A stretch of 64,000 nt of DNA from Smallanthus sonchifolius (Eukaryota > Streptophyta > Magnoliopsida > Asterales > Asteraceae): NCBI GenBank assembly GCA_023525975.1, contig CM042040.1:58063486-58127485 (forward strand), in the 5' to 3' direction. A model generated the notes under the pieces. That model was not told the DNA's origin. It did no database searches and worked only from the letters and a program-made list of their open reading frames with translations. This document shows positions 1 through 11,714 of this stretch, in pieces. The translations under genes and the position numbers were made by a program. How positions within the stretch are numbered: the first letter of the stretch is position 1; every line of letters begins with the position of its first letter.

Positions 1-3000
1 TCCGCCAATGGTAAATGAGTATCCCAACTTCCTCCGAAATCGATTACACACGCACGGAGCATATCTTCTAATGTTTGGATAGTCCTTTCACTTTGACCGT
101 CCGTTTGTGGGTGATATGCCGTGCTCATGTCAAGACGTGTGCCCATGGCTTCTTGTAATGATTTCCAGATTCTAGACACGAATCTGCTGTCTCTATCAGA
201 GATAATAGAAATTGGCACTCCATGCCTAGCCACAATTTCCTTGATATAAAGCTTTGCAAGTTTCTCGGTTTTATCCGTCTCTTTGATAGGTAGAAAATGT
301 TACCCATATTGTGTCATAACCGCTGGACGTCCTTAGTAACTTCGTGATGAAATCCATAGAAATCTGTTCCCATTTCCATTGAGGTATCTCGGGTTGTTGT
401 AACAATCCCGACGGTTTCTGATGTTCTGCCTTTACCTTTGAACATGTCAGGCATTTACCGACATAAATAGCAATTTCTCCTTTCATGTTCGGCCACCAAT
501 AGTGTTCTTTCAGATCCTTATACATCTTATCTGAACCTGGGTGAATGGAGTACCTGGACTTGTGGGCTTCGTCCATAACTAACTCCCGTAAATTACCAAA
601 ACATGGCACCCAGATTCTATTTGCAAAGTATAAAGTATCATCTGATTTTGGCTCTAACTGTCTGGTCATTCCTCGTAAAGCTTCATTATGAATGTTTTCT
701 TCTTTGATTGCCTCTTGTTGTGCCATCCGGATTTGAATCGTGAGACTCGTATGAATTGTCAATCCTAGGGCACGAGCACGAAGAGTTTTAACCCGTTCCT
801 TACGACTCAAGGCATCTGCTACGACGTTCGCTTTGCCAGGGTGATACTTGATATCACAGTCGTAATCATTCAGTAGTTCTACCCAACGACGTTGTCTCAT
901 GTTATGTTCCTTTTGGTCGAAGATATGTTGAAGACTCTTGTGATCAGTAAAGATAGTGCATCTTGTACCGTAAAGATAATGTCTCCAAATCTTGAGTGCA
1001 AACACAACTGCACCCAACTCTAAGTCATGGGTCGTATAATTCTTTTCGTGCACTTTTAGTTGTCGTGAGGCATATGCGATGACTTTGTCTCTTTGCATTA
1101 ACACGCAACCAAGTCCTTGGTGTGATGCATCACAGTATACGACAAAGTTGTTGATTCCCTCAGGAAGGGATAAGATCGGTGCACTACACAGCTTCTGCTT
1201 CATCAATTGAAAAGCTGACTCTTGCTTGTCACTCCAATCAAACTTCTTTTCTTTCTGGGTTAATGTGGTTAAAGGCAGGGCTATTTTTGAGAAATTCTCG
1301 ATGAATCGTCTGTAGTATCCTGCCAAACCCAGAAATTGACGTACCTCAGTCGGAGTTCTTGGTGCTTCCCAGTTTTTGATAGCTTCTATCTTAGATGGAT
1401 CTACGTGAATACCATCCTTATTGATGACGTGTCCGAGAAAGTGAACCTCTCGGATCCAAAACTCACACTTAGAGAATTTAGCATAAAGCTTCTCATTCCT
1501 GAGTAGTTCTAAGATTAATTTCAGATAATGTTCATGATCCTCCTTGGTTCGTGAATATATTAATATATCATCGATAAATACTATCACGAATTTATCCAAG
1601 TATGGCTTGCACACGCGGTTCATGAGATCCATGAAGACGGCCGGTGCATTAGTCAAGCCAAATGGCATAACTAGGAACTCGTAGTGGCCGTAACGAGTCC
1701 TAAAAGCCGTTTTTGGTATATCTTCTTCCTGAATTTTCAGTTGATGATACCCTGATCGTAGATCAATTTTAGAATAGAAGCTGGAACCTTGAAGTTGATC
1801 AAACAGATCATCTATTCGAGGAAGTGGATACCGGTTTTTGATTATAAGCTTGTTTAATTCTCGGTAATCAATACACATCCTAAAGGTTCCATCCTTCTTC
1901 TTTACGAATAGGACCGGAGCTCCCCAAGGTGAGAAACTCTGTCTTATGAAACCTTTATCAAGCAATTCCTGCAGTTGATTAGATAATTCATGCATCTCGG
2001 AAGGTGCTAGTCGATACGGTGATCGTGCAACCGGTGCGGCTCTTGGTACCAAGTCGATTCGGAATTCGACTTGCCTCGGTGGTGGTAATCCAGGTAAGTC
2101 TTCAGGAAAAATTTTGGGGTAATCCTTAACGATTGGTATGTCTTCAAGTCGACGTTTCTCGGGTTTCTTCTCGACGACGTGAGCCAGGAATACGCAATAG
2201 CCTTTACGTAGGTACTTACGATCTTTCATGCAGTTTATCATCCTCAATGTCACTCCACTCTTCTCACCTTGAACCGAAAGAACTTCTCCGTTCGGGAGAG
2301 GAATATGAACAATCTTCTCAAAACAAACAATCTCGGCGTGATTCTTCGACAACCAATCCATACCAATAACAACGTCAAAACTTCCCAAGTCAACAGGTAG
2401 TAGGTCTATACTAAATGTGTGGTTTTTAAGACATAAGGTACAACCTTGAATGACTTCCCTAGTTTTAATTAATTTCCCGTTTGCTAATTCAATTGTATAA
2501 TTTTGGTCTAGTTTGCTGGGCTTAATACCGAGTAGGGACTTAAAGTCATTTGACACAAAACTCATATCAGCACCCGTATCGAAAAGTATAGAGGCATAGT
2601 GATTATTTATCGGGAACGTACCAGTGACGATGTTTGGATCTTGTCGTGCGTCACCAGCCCCCATCACAAACGCTCTTCCACGGGCCTGATTGTCGTTTCG
2701 GTTCTTCAACTTTGGACAGTCTTTTCTAAAGTGCTTTGGATCTCCACACTCAAAGCATCCCTGATTCATCCTTTCTGTTCCTGGGTTGACCTTTCCTGCT
2801 ACTTGATTGATCTTATTAGAGTTCGCATTGTTCCAACAGTTATGGGCTAGATGCCCATGCTTTTTACACTTTCCACATTGGGTACACCTTCCACTGTGAT
2901 GATACCCACATTTGTCACACTTCGGTAGAGTTCCCTGATATCCTTTTTGTTCCATAATGTTGACAGCATAGGCTTTCATAGTTTCGGGTCTCTTGTAAGC

Positions 3001-3918
3001 TTGATTCTTGTTTTGATTACTGGGTTTTCCAAACCATTTCCTCTTTTCCCCAGACCTTCCTTCCTCGGTCTCCTTCTTCTCAAACAAACCATCACGCACA
3101 GCATTATCCCTTAGCTTGAATGCTAGAGTTATAGCGCTCTTGGCATCCATAGGGTTCGATGAAGTCACCATACTTCGGATTTGAGGTGCGAGACCCCACA
3201 AGTATCTTTCAACCTTCTTGTATTCTGGGGTGACCATGTGTGGGACCAAACTTGCTAACTCATTGAATCGGTCAGTGTAACCAGCCACATCATCTCCTAT
3301 CATTTGTAAATTCCACATTTCAGATTCGATCTTTTGCAACTCATTTCGAGGACAGTACTCCTAGATCATCATGGCCTTTAGATCGTCCCATGATAGCTGG
3401 TAGGCAATCTGTCTTCCCAAAGTTTTCATCTGAGAATTCCACCAGGTTAAGGCTTTGTCAGCAAGTGTGCAAGTGGCATATTTCACCACACAGTCAGCCG
3501 TGCATTCACTAATGTCAATTACAGATTCCATCTTCTCAATCCACCTCATCAGGCCTACTGCACCCTCGGTGCCATTGAAGTTGCGAGGGTTGCAGGATAG
3601 AAAAGCCTTATAAGTGCACTTCTTGTTCGAAGCATCTGTAGGGTCACAAGTCAATATTTTAATAATGTTGTTAACTTAGATCGCGACTGTGTTACAGAGG
3701 TGTTTACACATCCTATTACCTCCAGAACCTCCAGTAGTGCCACTGCCTCCTGCACCTCCTCCGCTACCACTACCATTTCCTCCGACGTTATTCCGATTGG
3801 CTTCGTACTGCTCCAAGGCGGCGGCTACACGTTGGGATATGAGTTGCTCAACTTCTGCAGAAATCGTCGTGTTGTTTTCACCAGTAGTGTCACGCGGTGT
3901 CCTTCTTTTGGGTGCCAT
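1..3918 (-). pseudogene. Gypsy1 gag-pol polyprotein, broken
   Basis: A single reading frame runs from the ATG at 3918 (start MAPKRRTPRD) to about 300. It holds a Gly/Ser-rich stretch, a retrotransposon gag domain, two zinc knuckles (CTQCGKCKKHGHLAHNC and CFECGDPKHFRKDC), a retropepsin (LFDTGADMSFV), RT with FIDDIL near 1570, RNase H (YCDASHQGLG) and the HHCC end of integrase (zinc pair CLTCSK). Two in-frame stops interrupt it: TAA at 3676-3678 and TAG at 3361-3363. Near 300 a short stretch between the TIWV residues and the downstream HFLPI residues is missing and the frame changes; the integrase core then continues in another frame to base 1. Such elements make a polyprotein for capsid assembly, reverse transcription in the cytoplasm and integration in the nucleus. 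This copy cannot do so as it stands. Confidence 0.92.
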
Positions 3919-4087
3919 GGGTCTGAAGTCGAAATGGGGTTAGTGTGTGACGATATTCAGTGTCTACGATATCCGCACTATATGATGATAAGTTGTGAAA
4001 TGCATATGCAATGAAAAACGTCTCAGTGAGTCATTTAAATTATAGACTAGGTTCGGTTTTTAGACTCCTAGTTCGCTATAATCAATG

Positions 4088-4099
4088 GCTCTGATACCA
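4088..4099 (-). other. Gypsy1 primer-binding site (initiator tRNA-Met)
   Basis: The minus strand reads TGGTATCAGAGC three bases after the 5' LTR. This is the standard sequence matching the 3' end of plant initiator tRNA-Met, and it fixes the inner LTR boundary at 4103. Confidence 0.93.
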
Positions 4100-4102
4100 A
4101 TC

Positions 4103-6123
4103 TGTCACACCCTCGCCAAGGCGGAAACGCAAGGCGTGACGTAACATGGTTTCCAAAGCATATGATTACCGCAAACACATACATGATAAATGGATACATA
4201 AACAAGTTTAAAGTTTTACATTCCAAAATGTAAATTGAGTTTACAAAAAGCGAAGATTTCGCAAATATGACTCTATTACAATGAGTTATACAAGAGAAAT
4301 CCCCCAAAAGTTGTATCCATCGTGCATGCATGTATCCTACATTGCTAACCTTGCGGTCACGTTCAATTTCCTGAAAAACATACTTAAAATTGTCAACACT
4401 AGGTTGGTGAGTTCACAGGTTTAATCAAATAGTTCTTTGTAAAATTCAATTGTTCGTAAATAGTTTCAGGTGTATGTGATAAACAGAATAAGAATTGTTG
4501 ACCCATTTGTAAACTAGCTAGGAATACAAATAATATGTTCATACATGAGGCGTAACCAAACCATGACAATTGTACACGCCCCTAATTTCGTTATCCGGTT
4601 CTATGCGGCCATAAATCCTCCAGATTGTGGTTAGCGCGACTAACCATGACCGGGAGACGTCACTCTCCATAGTACTATTCATAGGACCCTAGGCTACAGT
4701 TAATGGTTACTACGTTGTTCCAGGGGACTTTAGCGGCCTCACTTGTTGTTCTCATCTCATGTAAACATAAAAGTCATGCCTTATTCTCTTGTTATCCCAT
4801 AAAATAGTTGTAAGTATGTTTTTCCCCCAAATATTGAAAACAGTAAAAAGGGGCCGTGAAACTCACCTTGAGTTTGTGTATACTTGTATGATACTTGTTG
4901 TAGTCAACCTTGACTATTCGTACCCTAGATACCAAGGGTAAATTGTGTTAAGACCGAACGTCTTATATTGCAAATTGTTCACCAACTTTGTAAATCTGGT
5001 CGTTTTCGTTTAAATATTTCCTTAGTTATTCAACAGATCTTAGTTACTGCCCAAAAGGGGACTGACACAGGTATCGAAACTAACTAGTTTCGATTGGGTA
5101 ATTGAGTGTCGAAACTTCTTAGTTTCGATTGGGTAGTCGGGTATCGAAACAACCTAGTTTCGACTGAGTAGGTGTTATCGAAACAACCTAGTTTCGATTG
5201 ACAAAAAGGGTATCGAAACTACCTAGTTTCGATTGAACAAATAGTATCGAAACTACCTAGTTTCGATTGAGTAACAGGTATCGAAACTCCCAGTTTCGAT
5301 TGAGTAAGAGGTATCGAAACTCCCAGTTTCGATTGAGTAACAGGTATCGAAACTCCTAGTTTCGATTGAGTAACAGGTATCGAAACTCCTAGTTTCGATT
5401 ACTGGACTTTTGTTTGACAGAATCTGTCCTGCATATTAATGTTTTAAAACTTGAATTTGACACACTTTTCTTGTTATCTTACTTGCGATTGAACATTTTT
5501 TTTTTATGCTTAGATACGGTTTTTAAAGAGAATACAGTAGATGGTTTTGAGTTTTTACCTTAAAACAGTGACGATGATGATGAGAGAAAACAGAGAATGG
5601 TCTTGACTCTTTTGTAGAATTTTCTTTAAAACACTTGAAATCCTTCTTCAAATACCGAAATAAAGTGAATTTCATCTTGAAACTTGACTTCGAATTCGAA
5701 GAGAATGGAAACGTTTGCCGTATGAAAATGAGAGTGATGAAAGGAATTATGAGAAAAGTGATTGAAGTGAGTATGGTTATATCTGAGTTTTCTCAGGCGT
5801 GGTATGGGTCGAGTAAGGGGGTGTGGGTTTTCTCTGGCTTCCTGCCGAGAAGTCAAAGAGTAGGTTGGGTTTAATTAGTATAATAATTAGATTTAGGTAT
5901 TAATATCAATTATAGTTTTAAAGGGGAAATTTTAATTTGGTTTATACTGGTATGTGAACCGGTAACTCCTGGAATTACCAAAAATATAAAATGAGACAAT
6001 GTTCAGTTTTTGTTAGACCTTAATGTTCTTGTTTGTGAAATTAAATAAATCACAAAAAAATAATTATAACGTAAACTTGTTTATAATATGTATGGATATT
6101 GACCTGAAATGTCGGGTGTCACA
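4103..6123 (-). repeat. Gypsy1 5' LTR (2021 bp)
   Basis: On the minus strand the LTR starts TGTGACACCCGAC at 6123 and ends GGGTGTGACA at 4103, giving the expected TG...CA ends with an inverted TGTGACA/TGTGACA-type terminus. The inner end is fixed by the primer-binding site. The outer end is inferred from the terminal motif only, since the partner LTR is outside the window. A ten-unit array of palindromes lies at 5072-5400. Apparent short ORFs inside it have no recognisable product. Confidence 0.82.
5072..5400. repeat. Tandem array of ten 22-23 bp palindromes in Gypsy1 LTR
   Basis: Ten units start at 5072, 5108, 5142, 5176, 5211, 5245, 5279, 5312, 5345 and 5378, so the period is 33-36 bp. Each unit is an inverted repeat with arm ATCGAAACT, a centre of 2-5 bases and arm AGTTTCGAT, followed by a spacer such as TGAGTAACAGG. 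The last five units are nearly identical to each other, so expansion seems recent at that end. Confidence 0.95.
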
Positions 6124-6458
6124 TTATACACCCCGCCAGGAGCGCACGATATCCAAATATAGTTCAAGGTGGTGCGACCCGTCCATGTAACAGTGGCTGA
6201 TAATTTCATCATTGTTGGCTATATATTGCATCCTATAGATATAACAGATGTGTTATTCCTCAAGTTTCTCCCGAGCATTTAACACTTACGTGTTAAACTA
6301 AGGTTTTTAGCATTTTCATGCTAACTCAATACTGGCTTGGCCCACGTTATCTGGCTTGGCCCACGTTATCTGGCTTAGCCCACGTTACTGGCTTGGCCCA
6401 CGATTTTAACTTGTCACATGGATTTAACACTTATGTATTAACCCAATAACTTAGCATC
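6124..6458. other. Unassigned DNA with a short tandem repeat
   Basis: This is the left flank of the Athila insertion and the right flank of Gypsy1. Four units of about 19 bp (CTGGCTTGGCCCACGTTAT) lie at 6332-6402. I see no coding sequence. By the logic of the Athila TSD it must once have been continuous with 30765, which I place in element T1. Confidence 0.6.
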
Positions 6459-6463
6459 AATAT

Positions 6464-8124
6464 TGATGTCGGTCAAACGGTCTATTAAATTAAACACAAC
6501 CTAACCTAGACTCTCTAGTTAAATTCTAGACAACCTTACTAAACTAGACCACAAAGACAGGCAAGTGTACTTATCAATTGTAACACAACTAAAGGAAGTC
6601 CGGATATCGAACCCATGAGACACTGACTATAACACTAACTAGACTCTGACTAAGACTTAACTGGTTTATTTGATTGGGGGGATTCTATAAACTAAGGTTA
6701 ACTACTAAAACTTAAATGAACTTAAATGAAGAAGTCAACTAAACAAGACAACTAACCAACAAGACAAAGGTTCTAGGGAAATCAATAAGGAAGGAAGACT
6801 CTACCTAGGCTGCGAATCCTGATTACTAGACTTGGCATCTATCGGATATGGAATATGTAATGAAACTGGGATCCTAAGATATAACACCCTTAAACCACCT
6901 AATGGATTCCTGATCAATCTCAGAATATGACCATAAGGAACTCAAGGGATACTAATAACACAAGTACTTGGATTACCTCTCGGTCTCACCGATTATGCTA
7001 AAGAACTCAGAAGACAGCTCACCTCTCGGTATCACTATATCAATACATCAAAGATGTAAGGACCAATCTGAATTCAACCTATTTAACAGGAATTAACAAC
7101 GACACTAGAACCCTAAGGAAACATCCCCTCAGACTGTTCAATCTCAGAAACCCTAATACCGAAGACTAACCGATTATCTATAACTTTTCAGGTTTTTAGA
7201 TAAGAAGAACACTTGATTTATTAACTTATTGATTGATAATCCTATGGTTACTACGTCTAGCAAACCACACACGAATCACAAACACAAAGTAGGCGATCTA
7301 ATACACATCTATTTATGAAAGATATTCACCAAGACATGTACAGAACAATTCAACCAATCAAAGATCAAAATCAAGCATGCATATTCATTAAACAATCAAA
7401 CTCAGATCTGGTCTAAAGCATAAAATCCAAAACAAGTTCCATAAACCGATAAAAATCCAAACTTTAGCAAACAATCATCATTAACCTAGGTAGATCTATG
7501 GTCTCAGCCAAGAAACATGGTAGAAACAGAAGATTCAAAGTTAAATAAAGCAAACATAAGGTCCAGAATTAATTCAAAGCAAATACTACGATCAATCGTG
7601 ACCGAACGATTTAATGTCTAACCCGATTCAATGCAATACTTCAATATCTTGATCCAAAGCCTCTTCCTTTGCTCAAAATCGCCCAAAAACTCTTCCTTGA
7701 CGGCGACGTCTCGAATAATCATGAAGATAGTCATTTAAATTGATAAAACCTAAAAATTAGATTTTTTTCGGGATTTGCGACCCTCTCGCTTACCGCGAGA
7801 GGCTTGGGGAGGTCCCTCGCTTAACACGAGGGACAATCTAGTTGGGGCCCTTCCTGGCTTCCCTCGCGTACCGCGAGGGAATTGCTTCATCATCCCGCGT
7901 ACAGTGGGGACTTGATTTTCACAGAATTTTATTTTTTCTCTTTTGCTTTCCGCTCTTTTCCCGTGTGCTTGATTTCTCCAGGATTTAGCTACATGTTCCG
8001 CTTCATTTGCACACTATTACCTGCAATCACGACCCAGACTCAGTATGAACCAAAAACGATTACAAAACTGTACAATTTTTGCATAAATACACTAGGATAA
8101 ACGTATGTGTTTTGCAACACATTA
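6464..8124 (-). repeat. Athila 3' LTR (1661 bp)
   Basis: It aligns along its length with 15964-16066 plus 29242-30759. The last base is set by the partner: the 5' LTR ends ACACATCA at 30759 and this copy reads ACACATTA at 8124, so its terminal base pair has mutated. Palindromic units of the CCCTCGCGTACCGCGAGGG family occur at 7782-7802, 7814-7832, 7861-7879 and 7894-7910. Confidence 0.9.
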
Positions 8125-10329
8125 AACATTCACACACTTACACTTTTTTCGTCCTCGAAAAATATATCTGCAATGGAATCACAACTAGACATAGAGTCAA
8201 TATCTATTATCGTTCAACACAAATATAATCACGCATTGAAGTGCAATAACCGGTATTTCTATCCGACTAAACCCAAACACCATATTTCAAGCCCCCGAGA
8301 AGTGTTCTAATTCCATTTTATACAGTATATCAATCTATCTATGGGTCTCACACTTAAAGGTTACAACTCGACCTCATCCCGTCTCACGGTCATGTTTAGG
8401 CCCGGGTTAGATCATGTAGATCTTCCCACCACGGTAAACTCAAATTTACATGTTTTTATAATTCAATGGATTATGGAACGAATGTAATGAGTAATATCAA
8501 TTATATATGAATCAACCTCACCAAGGGGTGCGTCTCCTAAGTCACCATCCCGAAAGGTAGAACATAGGATGCAGTCTATCAATTAAGCACATAAGAATCA
8601 ACCCATAGGCGTATCCACAGAGTCACCATCCCTATGGGAAACACGTAGGTTAATCTTATTTATCGAAGTACTGATCACTCAAATCCAAACCTATCGGTGT
8701 ATCCACAGAGTCACTATCCCCATGGGAAACATGTAGGTCAAGACTCAAGCTTTCAGTTTATTAATTATACTCATTATTAGATGGAATTATGGATGCAGGC
8801 GCCATCAAACTCGGATTTATTTTCATAAACATAGATTGGTGTGCCGTTAGAATTTTTAAAAACCTCTAAATTTCAGCTTACCGTGGTACCTATCACCCTT
8901 TGTTGACAGTTTCAGTTTTACCGTTTCCCTAAGATGAGAAGATTTCATGATTTAATTAAGTTATTAATCCTAATCAACACTCTTAGGATGTTTAAGGTTT
9001 TAATACTGGTTGGGCCTATCGATTCATCACAACTTAGACACGCTTTCTATTGTTTATTATATTCAGTTTAAAACACAGTTTATGCCCAGTTTTAACTATC
9101 ATTTTTCATGTTCTTGCAAGATTTCTAGTTCAAAAGACATTTTTTTTAATTTTTTTTATTTTATTTTTTTTAGACTCAAAGTACAAAACCTAAATTAATG
9201 TTTCTCATCCCCACACTTAAAATTCACATTGTCCTCAATGTGGACCGAGAAACGACGATAAAATAAAAGGAATTTACAAAAAGAAAATAAGAAAATGAAA
9301 ATAAGACAGAAATAAAAATAAAAGAAAAATAAAATATACAAAAATCGAAACAGACTTCCCTGATATAATGACTGTGATATTCCGGGTAAGTCGTGTTCCA
9401 AAGCCCTCCATTCAAACACGCTCAACTCACCAAGATACCAAATAATTCCTCACGAACGAAAGCGGCTGATTCTAAAACAATACTAGCAACCATGATAATA
9501 TATAACAACACAACCAAGCCTGCCAAGCCCCCCAAGCACAAAATAATATATACATCAGAGTTAATATACATGCCGAGTGGTCGGTGATGGGTGGTTACGG
9601 GTGGTAGTTGTGTCGAGTGGGATTGATTGGTGGGTATTGGGTGATGGCCGACGGCGGTGGTTGGTGGTGTTGGACGGTGGGAAATTGGCCGGAGGTGGGA
9701 GTCGGGTGGTGAGTGGTGGTTTCAGGTGGCTATGGTGGTTCGGTGGTGGAAGTGACAAAGACGACCCAATTTTGGGGTTTTTATTTTTTTTTATTTTTAA
9801 AACGCTCCCGTGTACCGCGAGATAAACCCACACAGCCCACGCTTACCGCGAGGGGGAGCTTGAAGTGTGGTTTCTTTTGAATGCCCCGCGTACAGGGGGA
9901 GAACCTGGTAATGTCCGACGCGTATTGCGAGGGACGAATAAATTAGCCAGCCCCTGTGTCTCTCGCGTACCGTGAGAGATGGGCCATAGAACCTCGCATA
10001 CCGCGGGGAGCCTTCATTCACAGAAAGATAATTCGTTTTTTATACTTAGAAAAATTTTCACCCCTTAAGATTTTTTCACTTATTTTTTTAAAACTTGTTC
10101 CAGCCTTAGAATTTTTAGCAAACATACCTGGAACCTTGTTCTTGATGGTTTTCCTTCTCCATTTTGGTCACAATTCCGTGAAACACACGAAAACACAAAC
10201 CGAAAATATACAAAAACTGAACGAAAATGAAAACATAAAAATTTACAAACTCTACACTCGGGCTTTTGCCCGAGGATTCACACTCTCTTAACTTTAGTCT
10301 CCTGGCTTGTCGAGGAGAATCTCATCCCC
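8125..10329 (-). other. Athila 3' non-coding region
   Basis: This lies between the end of integrase and the 3' LTR. I find no intact env-like ORF. Landmarks: the minus-strand stretch ACATTGAGGACAATGTGAA then TTTTAAGTGTGGGGA near 9205-9245, which I associate from memory with the end of pol in Athila/Tat elements; three degenerate copies of a roughly 50-bp unit built on GTATCCACAGAGTCACCATC at about 8525-8750; a T-rich tract at 9138-9170; a GGT-rich stretch at 9573-9755; and a second cluster of the LTR palindromes at 9805-10008. Short ORFs here are compositional. Confidence 0.65.
9805..10008. repeat. Internal cluster of Athila palindromes
   Basis: Six degenerate copies of the LTR palindrome lie at 9805-9821, 9836-9855, 9884-9899, 9914-9933, 9959-9979 and 9992-10008. 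They share the core CGCGTACCGCGAG and differ in arm length. The same family occurs at 7782-7910 and 30435-30533 in the LTRs. Confidence 0.85.
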
Positions 10330-11470
10330 CTCAACATTCTAAATTGGTCCTCCAATGTAATGCTTCAGTCTATGACCGTTTACCTTCCACGAGCTACCCT
10401 CACCATCATGTAACTCCACTGTACCATATGGAAATGCCTCATTCACCGTGTACGGTCCTGTCCACCTAGACTTAAACTTTCATGGGAATAGTTTTAGCCT
10501 AGAATTATATACCAAGACCTGATCCCCACACGTGAATTCTTTCACCCCTCTCAATCGACGATCGTGCAACGCCTTTATACGCTCTTTGTAACTCCAAGAA
10601 CGTGCGTATGCTTCGTCACGCAATTCATCCAACTCATGTAACTGGAGAAACCGGTGTTGTACTGCTTAAGGAAAGTCAAGGTTGACTGCCTTTAAGGCCC
10701 AATATGCCTTGTGTTCTAGCTCTACCGGTAGATGACACGCTTTGCCATAGATCATCCTAAAAGGTGTGGTCCCTATAGGTGATTTAAAAGCAGTTTTAAA
10801 GACCCAAAGTGCATCATCTAACTTGTCAGACCAATCCTTCCTATTCATTCCGACAGTTTTCTCCAAGATTATTTTCACTCTCCTATTTGCATTTTCTACT
10901 TGCCCACTAGTTTGTGGATGACAAGCGGTCGATAACCGATGGGTGACCCCATAGCGTGACAACACCTTCTCCATCTGGGCATTGAAGAAATGTGTGCCCC
11001 TATCACTAATCAGGGCTCTAGTAGTACCAAACCTGCTGAAAAACTTATTTAGAAATCCCACCACTACTCGGGCATCATTTGTGGGCAAGGCTTGAGCCTC
11101 GACCCACTTAGAAACATAGTCAATCGCCACAAGAATGTACCGGTTCCCTCGGGATGTAGGGAATGGACCCATGAAATCAATGCCCCAAATATCAAACACT
11201 TCAACAACCTAGATCAGGTTTTGGGGCATCTCATTCTAGGATGAGATATTACCGATGCGTTGACACGCATCACACCATTTAACCAACTTATAAGCTTCCT
11301 TAAACACTGTCGGCCAATAGAAACCAGAATCAAACACCTTTTTGGCGGTGTAAGATGGTCCTTTGTGACCTCCCGTCAGGCCTTCATGACAACGCTTAAG
11401 GATCTCAACACCTTCCTCCTTGCTCACACATCTCCTCAACACTCTATCATCTCCCACACGAAACAAATGC
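10330..11470 (-). pseudogene. Athila integrase, broken
   Basis: The N-terminal zinc region (ending CDACQRIGNIS) is at 11236-11466 and the catalytic core at 10666-11199, with the aspartates in GIDFMGPF and ISDRGTHF and the glutamate in QVENANRR. The C-terminal part, with a GPY/F-like segment (RWTGPYTV), continues to about 10330. The frame is consistent but carries stops: two TAG codons between 11199 and 11236, a TAA at about 10664 and a TGA near 10480. It would cut and join retroviral-type cDNA in the nucleus; this copy cannot be translated through. Confidence 0.88.
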
Positions 11471-11714
11471 GGAGTATCCCAAATGTAGTGGTTAAATTCG
11501 ACAAAGAATTTACGCCTCTGTTGGGATGCATGCCTTTAACAACTACACCATCAGCCAACTAGTTTGCTAAGTCTGAAAACCATGGCAAACCTTGCGCCTC
11601 GGCACTCATGTGAAACACCAGTTTTATGGCCGGTCCCAACTTCACCATCATCAATGACTCATGGGGAAATGTGTCCCATATGGCTTCCTCCCGGATCTCT
11701 TCCCTCCTGGAATC

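Larger units (their letters stand above)
1..6123 (-). mobile_element. Gypsy1: partial Ty3/Gypsy LTR retrotransposon
   Basis: Read on the minus strand the order is 5' LTR (6123 to 4103), primer-binding site (4099-4088), gag, protease, RT, RNase H and integrase, ending at the window edge. The order PR-RT-RH-IN is diagnostic of Ty3/Gypsy. The RT and integrase style suggests the Tekay/Del group, but no chromodomain is in view to prove it. The 3' LTR lies outside, so neither TSD nor insertion age can be measured. The base after the 5' LTR is 6124, where the sequence changes to unassigned DNA that leads into the Athila insertion site. Confidence 0.93.

Noticed and set aside
3689..4014. Plus-strand Pro/Ser-rich ORFs opposite Gypsy1 gag
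   Set aside because: They mirror the Gly/Ser-rich gag segment on the other strand and have no independent support.
5072..5400. CRISPR-like regularly spaced repeats
   Set aside because: The repeat period looks regular, but the spacers are near-identical to each other, there are no cas genes and the setting is an LTR in plant DNA.
5626..5874. ORFs on both strands in the Gypsy1 LTR
   Set aside because: They are antiparallel shadows in AT-rich LTR sequence with no homology I can name.
9561..9833. Pro/Asn/His-rich protein on the minus strand and Gly/Val/Trp-rich protein on the plus strand
   Set aside because: Both come from a GGT-rich low-complexity stretch in Athila non-coding DNA; neither has a domain or a plausible start context.
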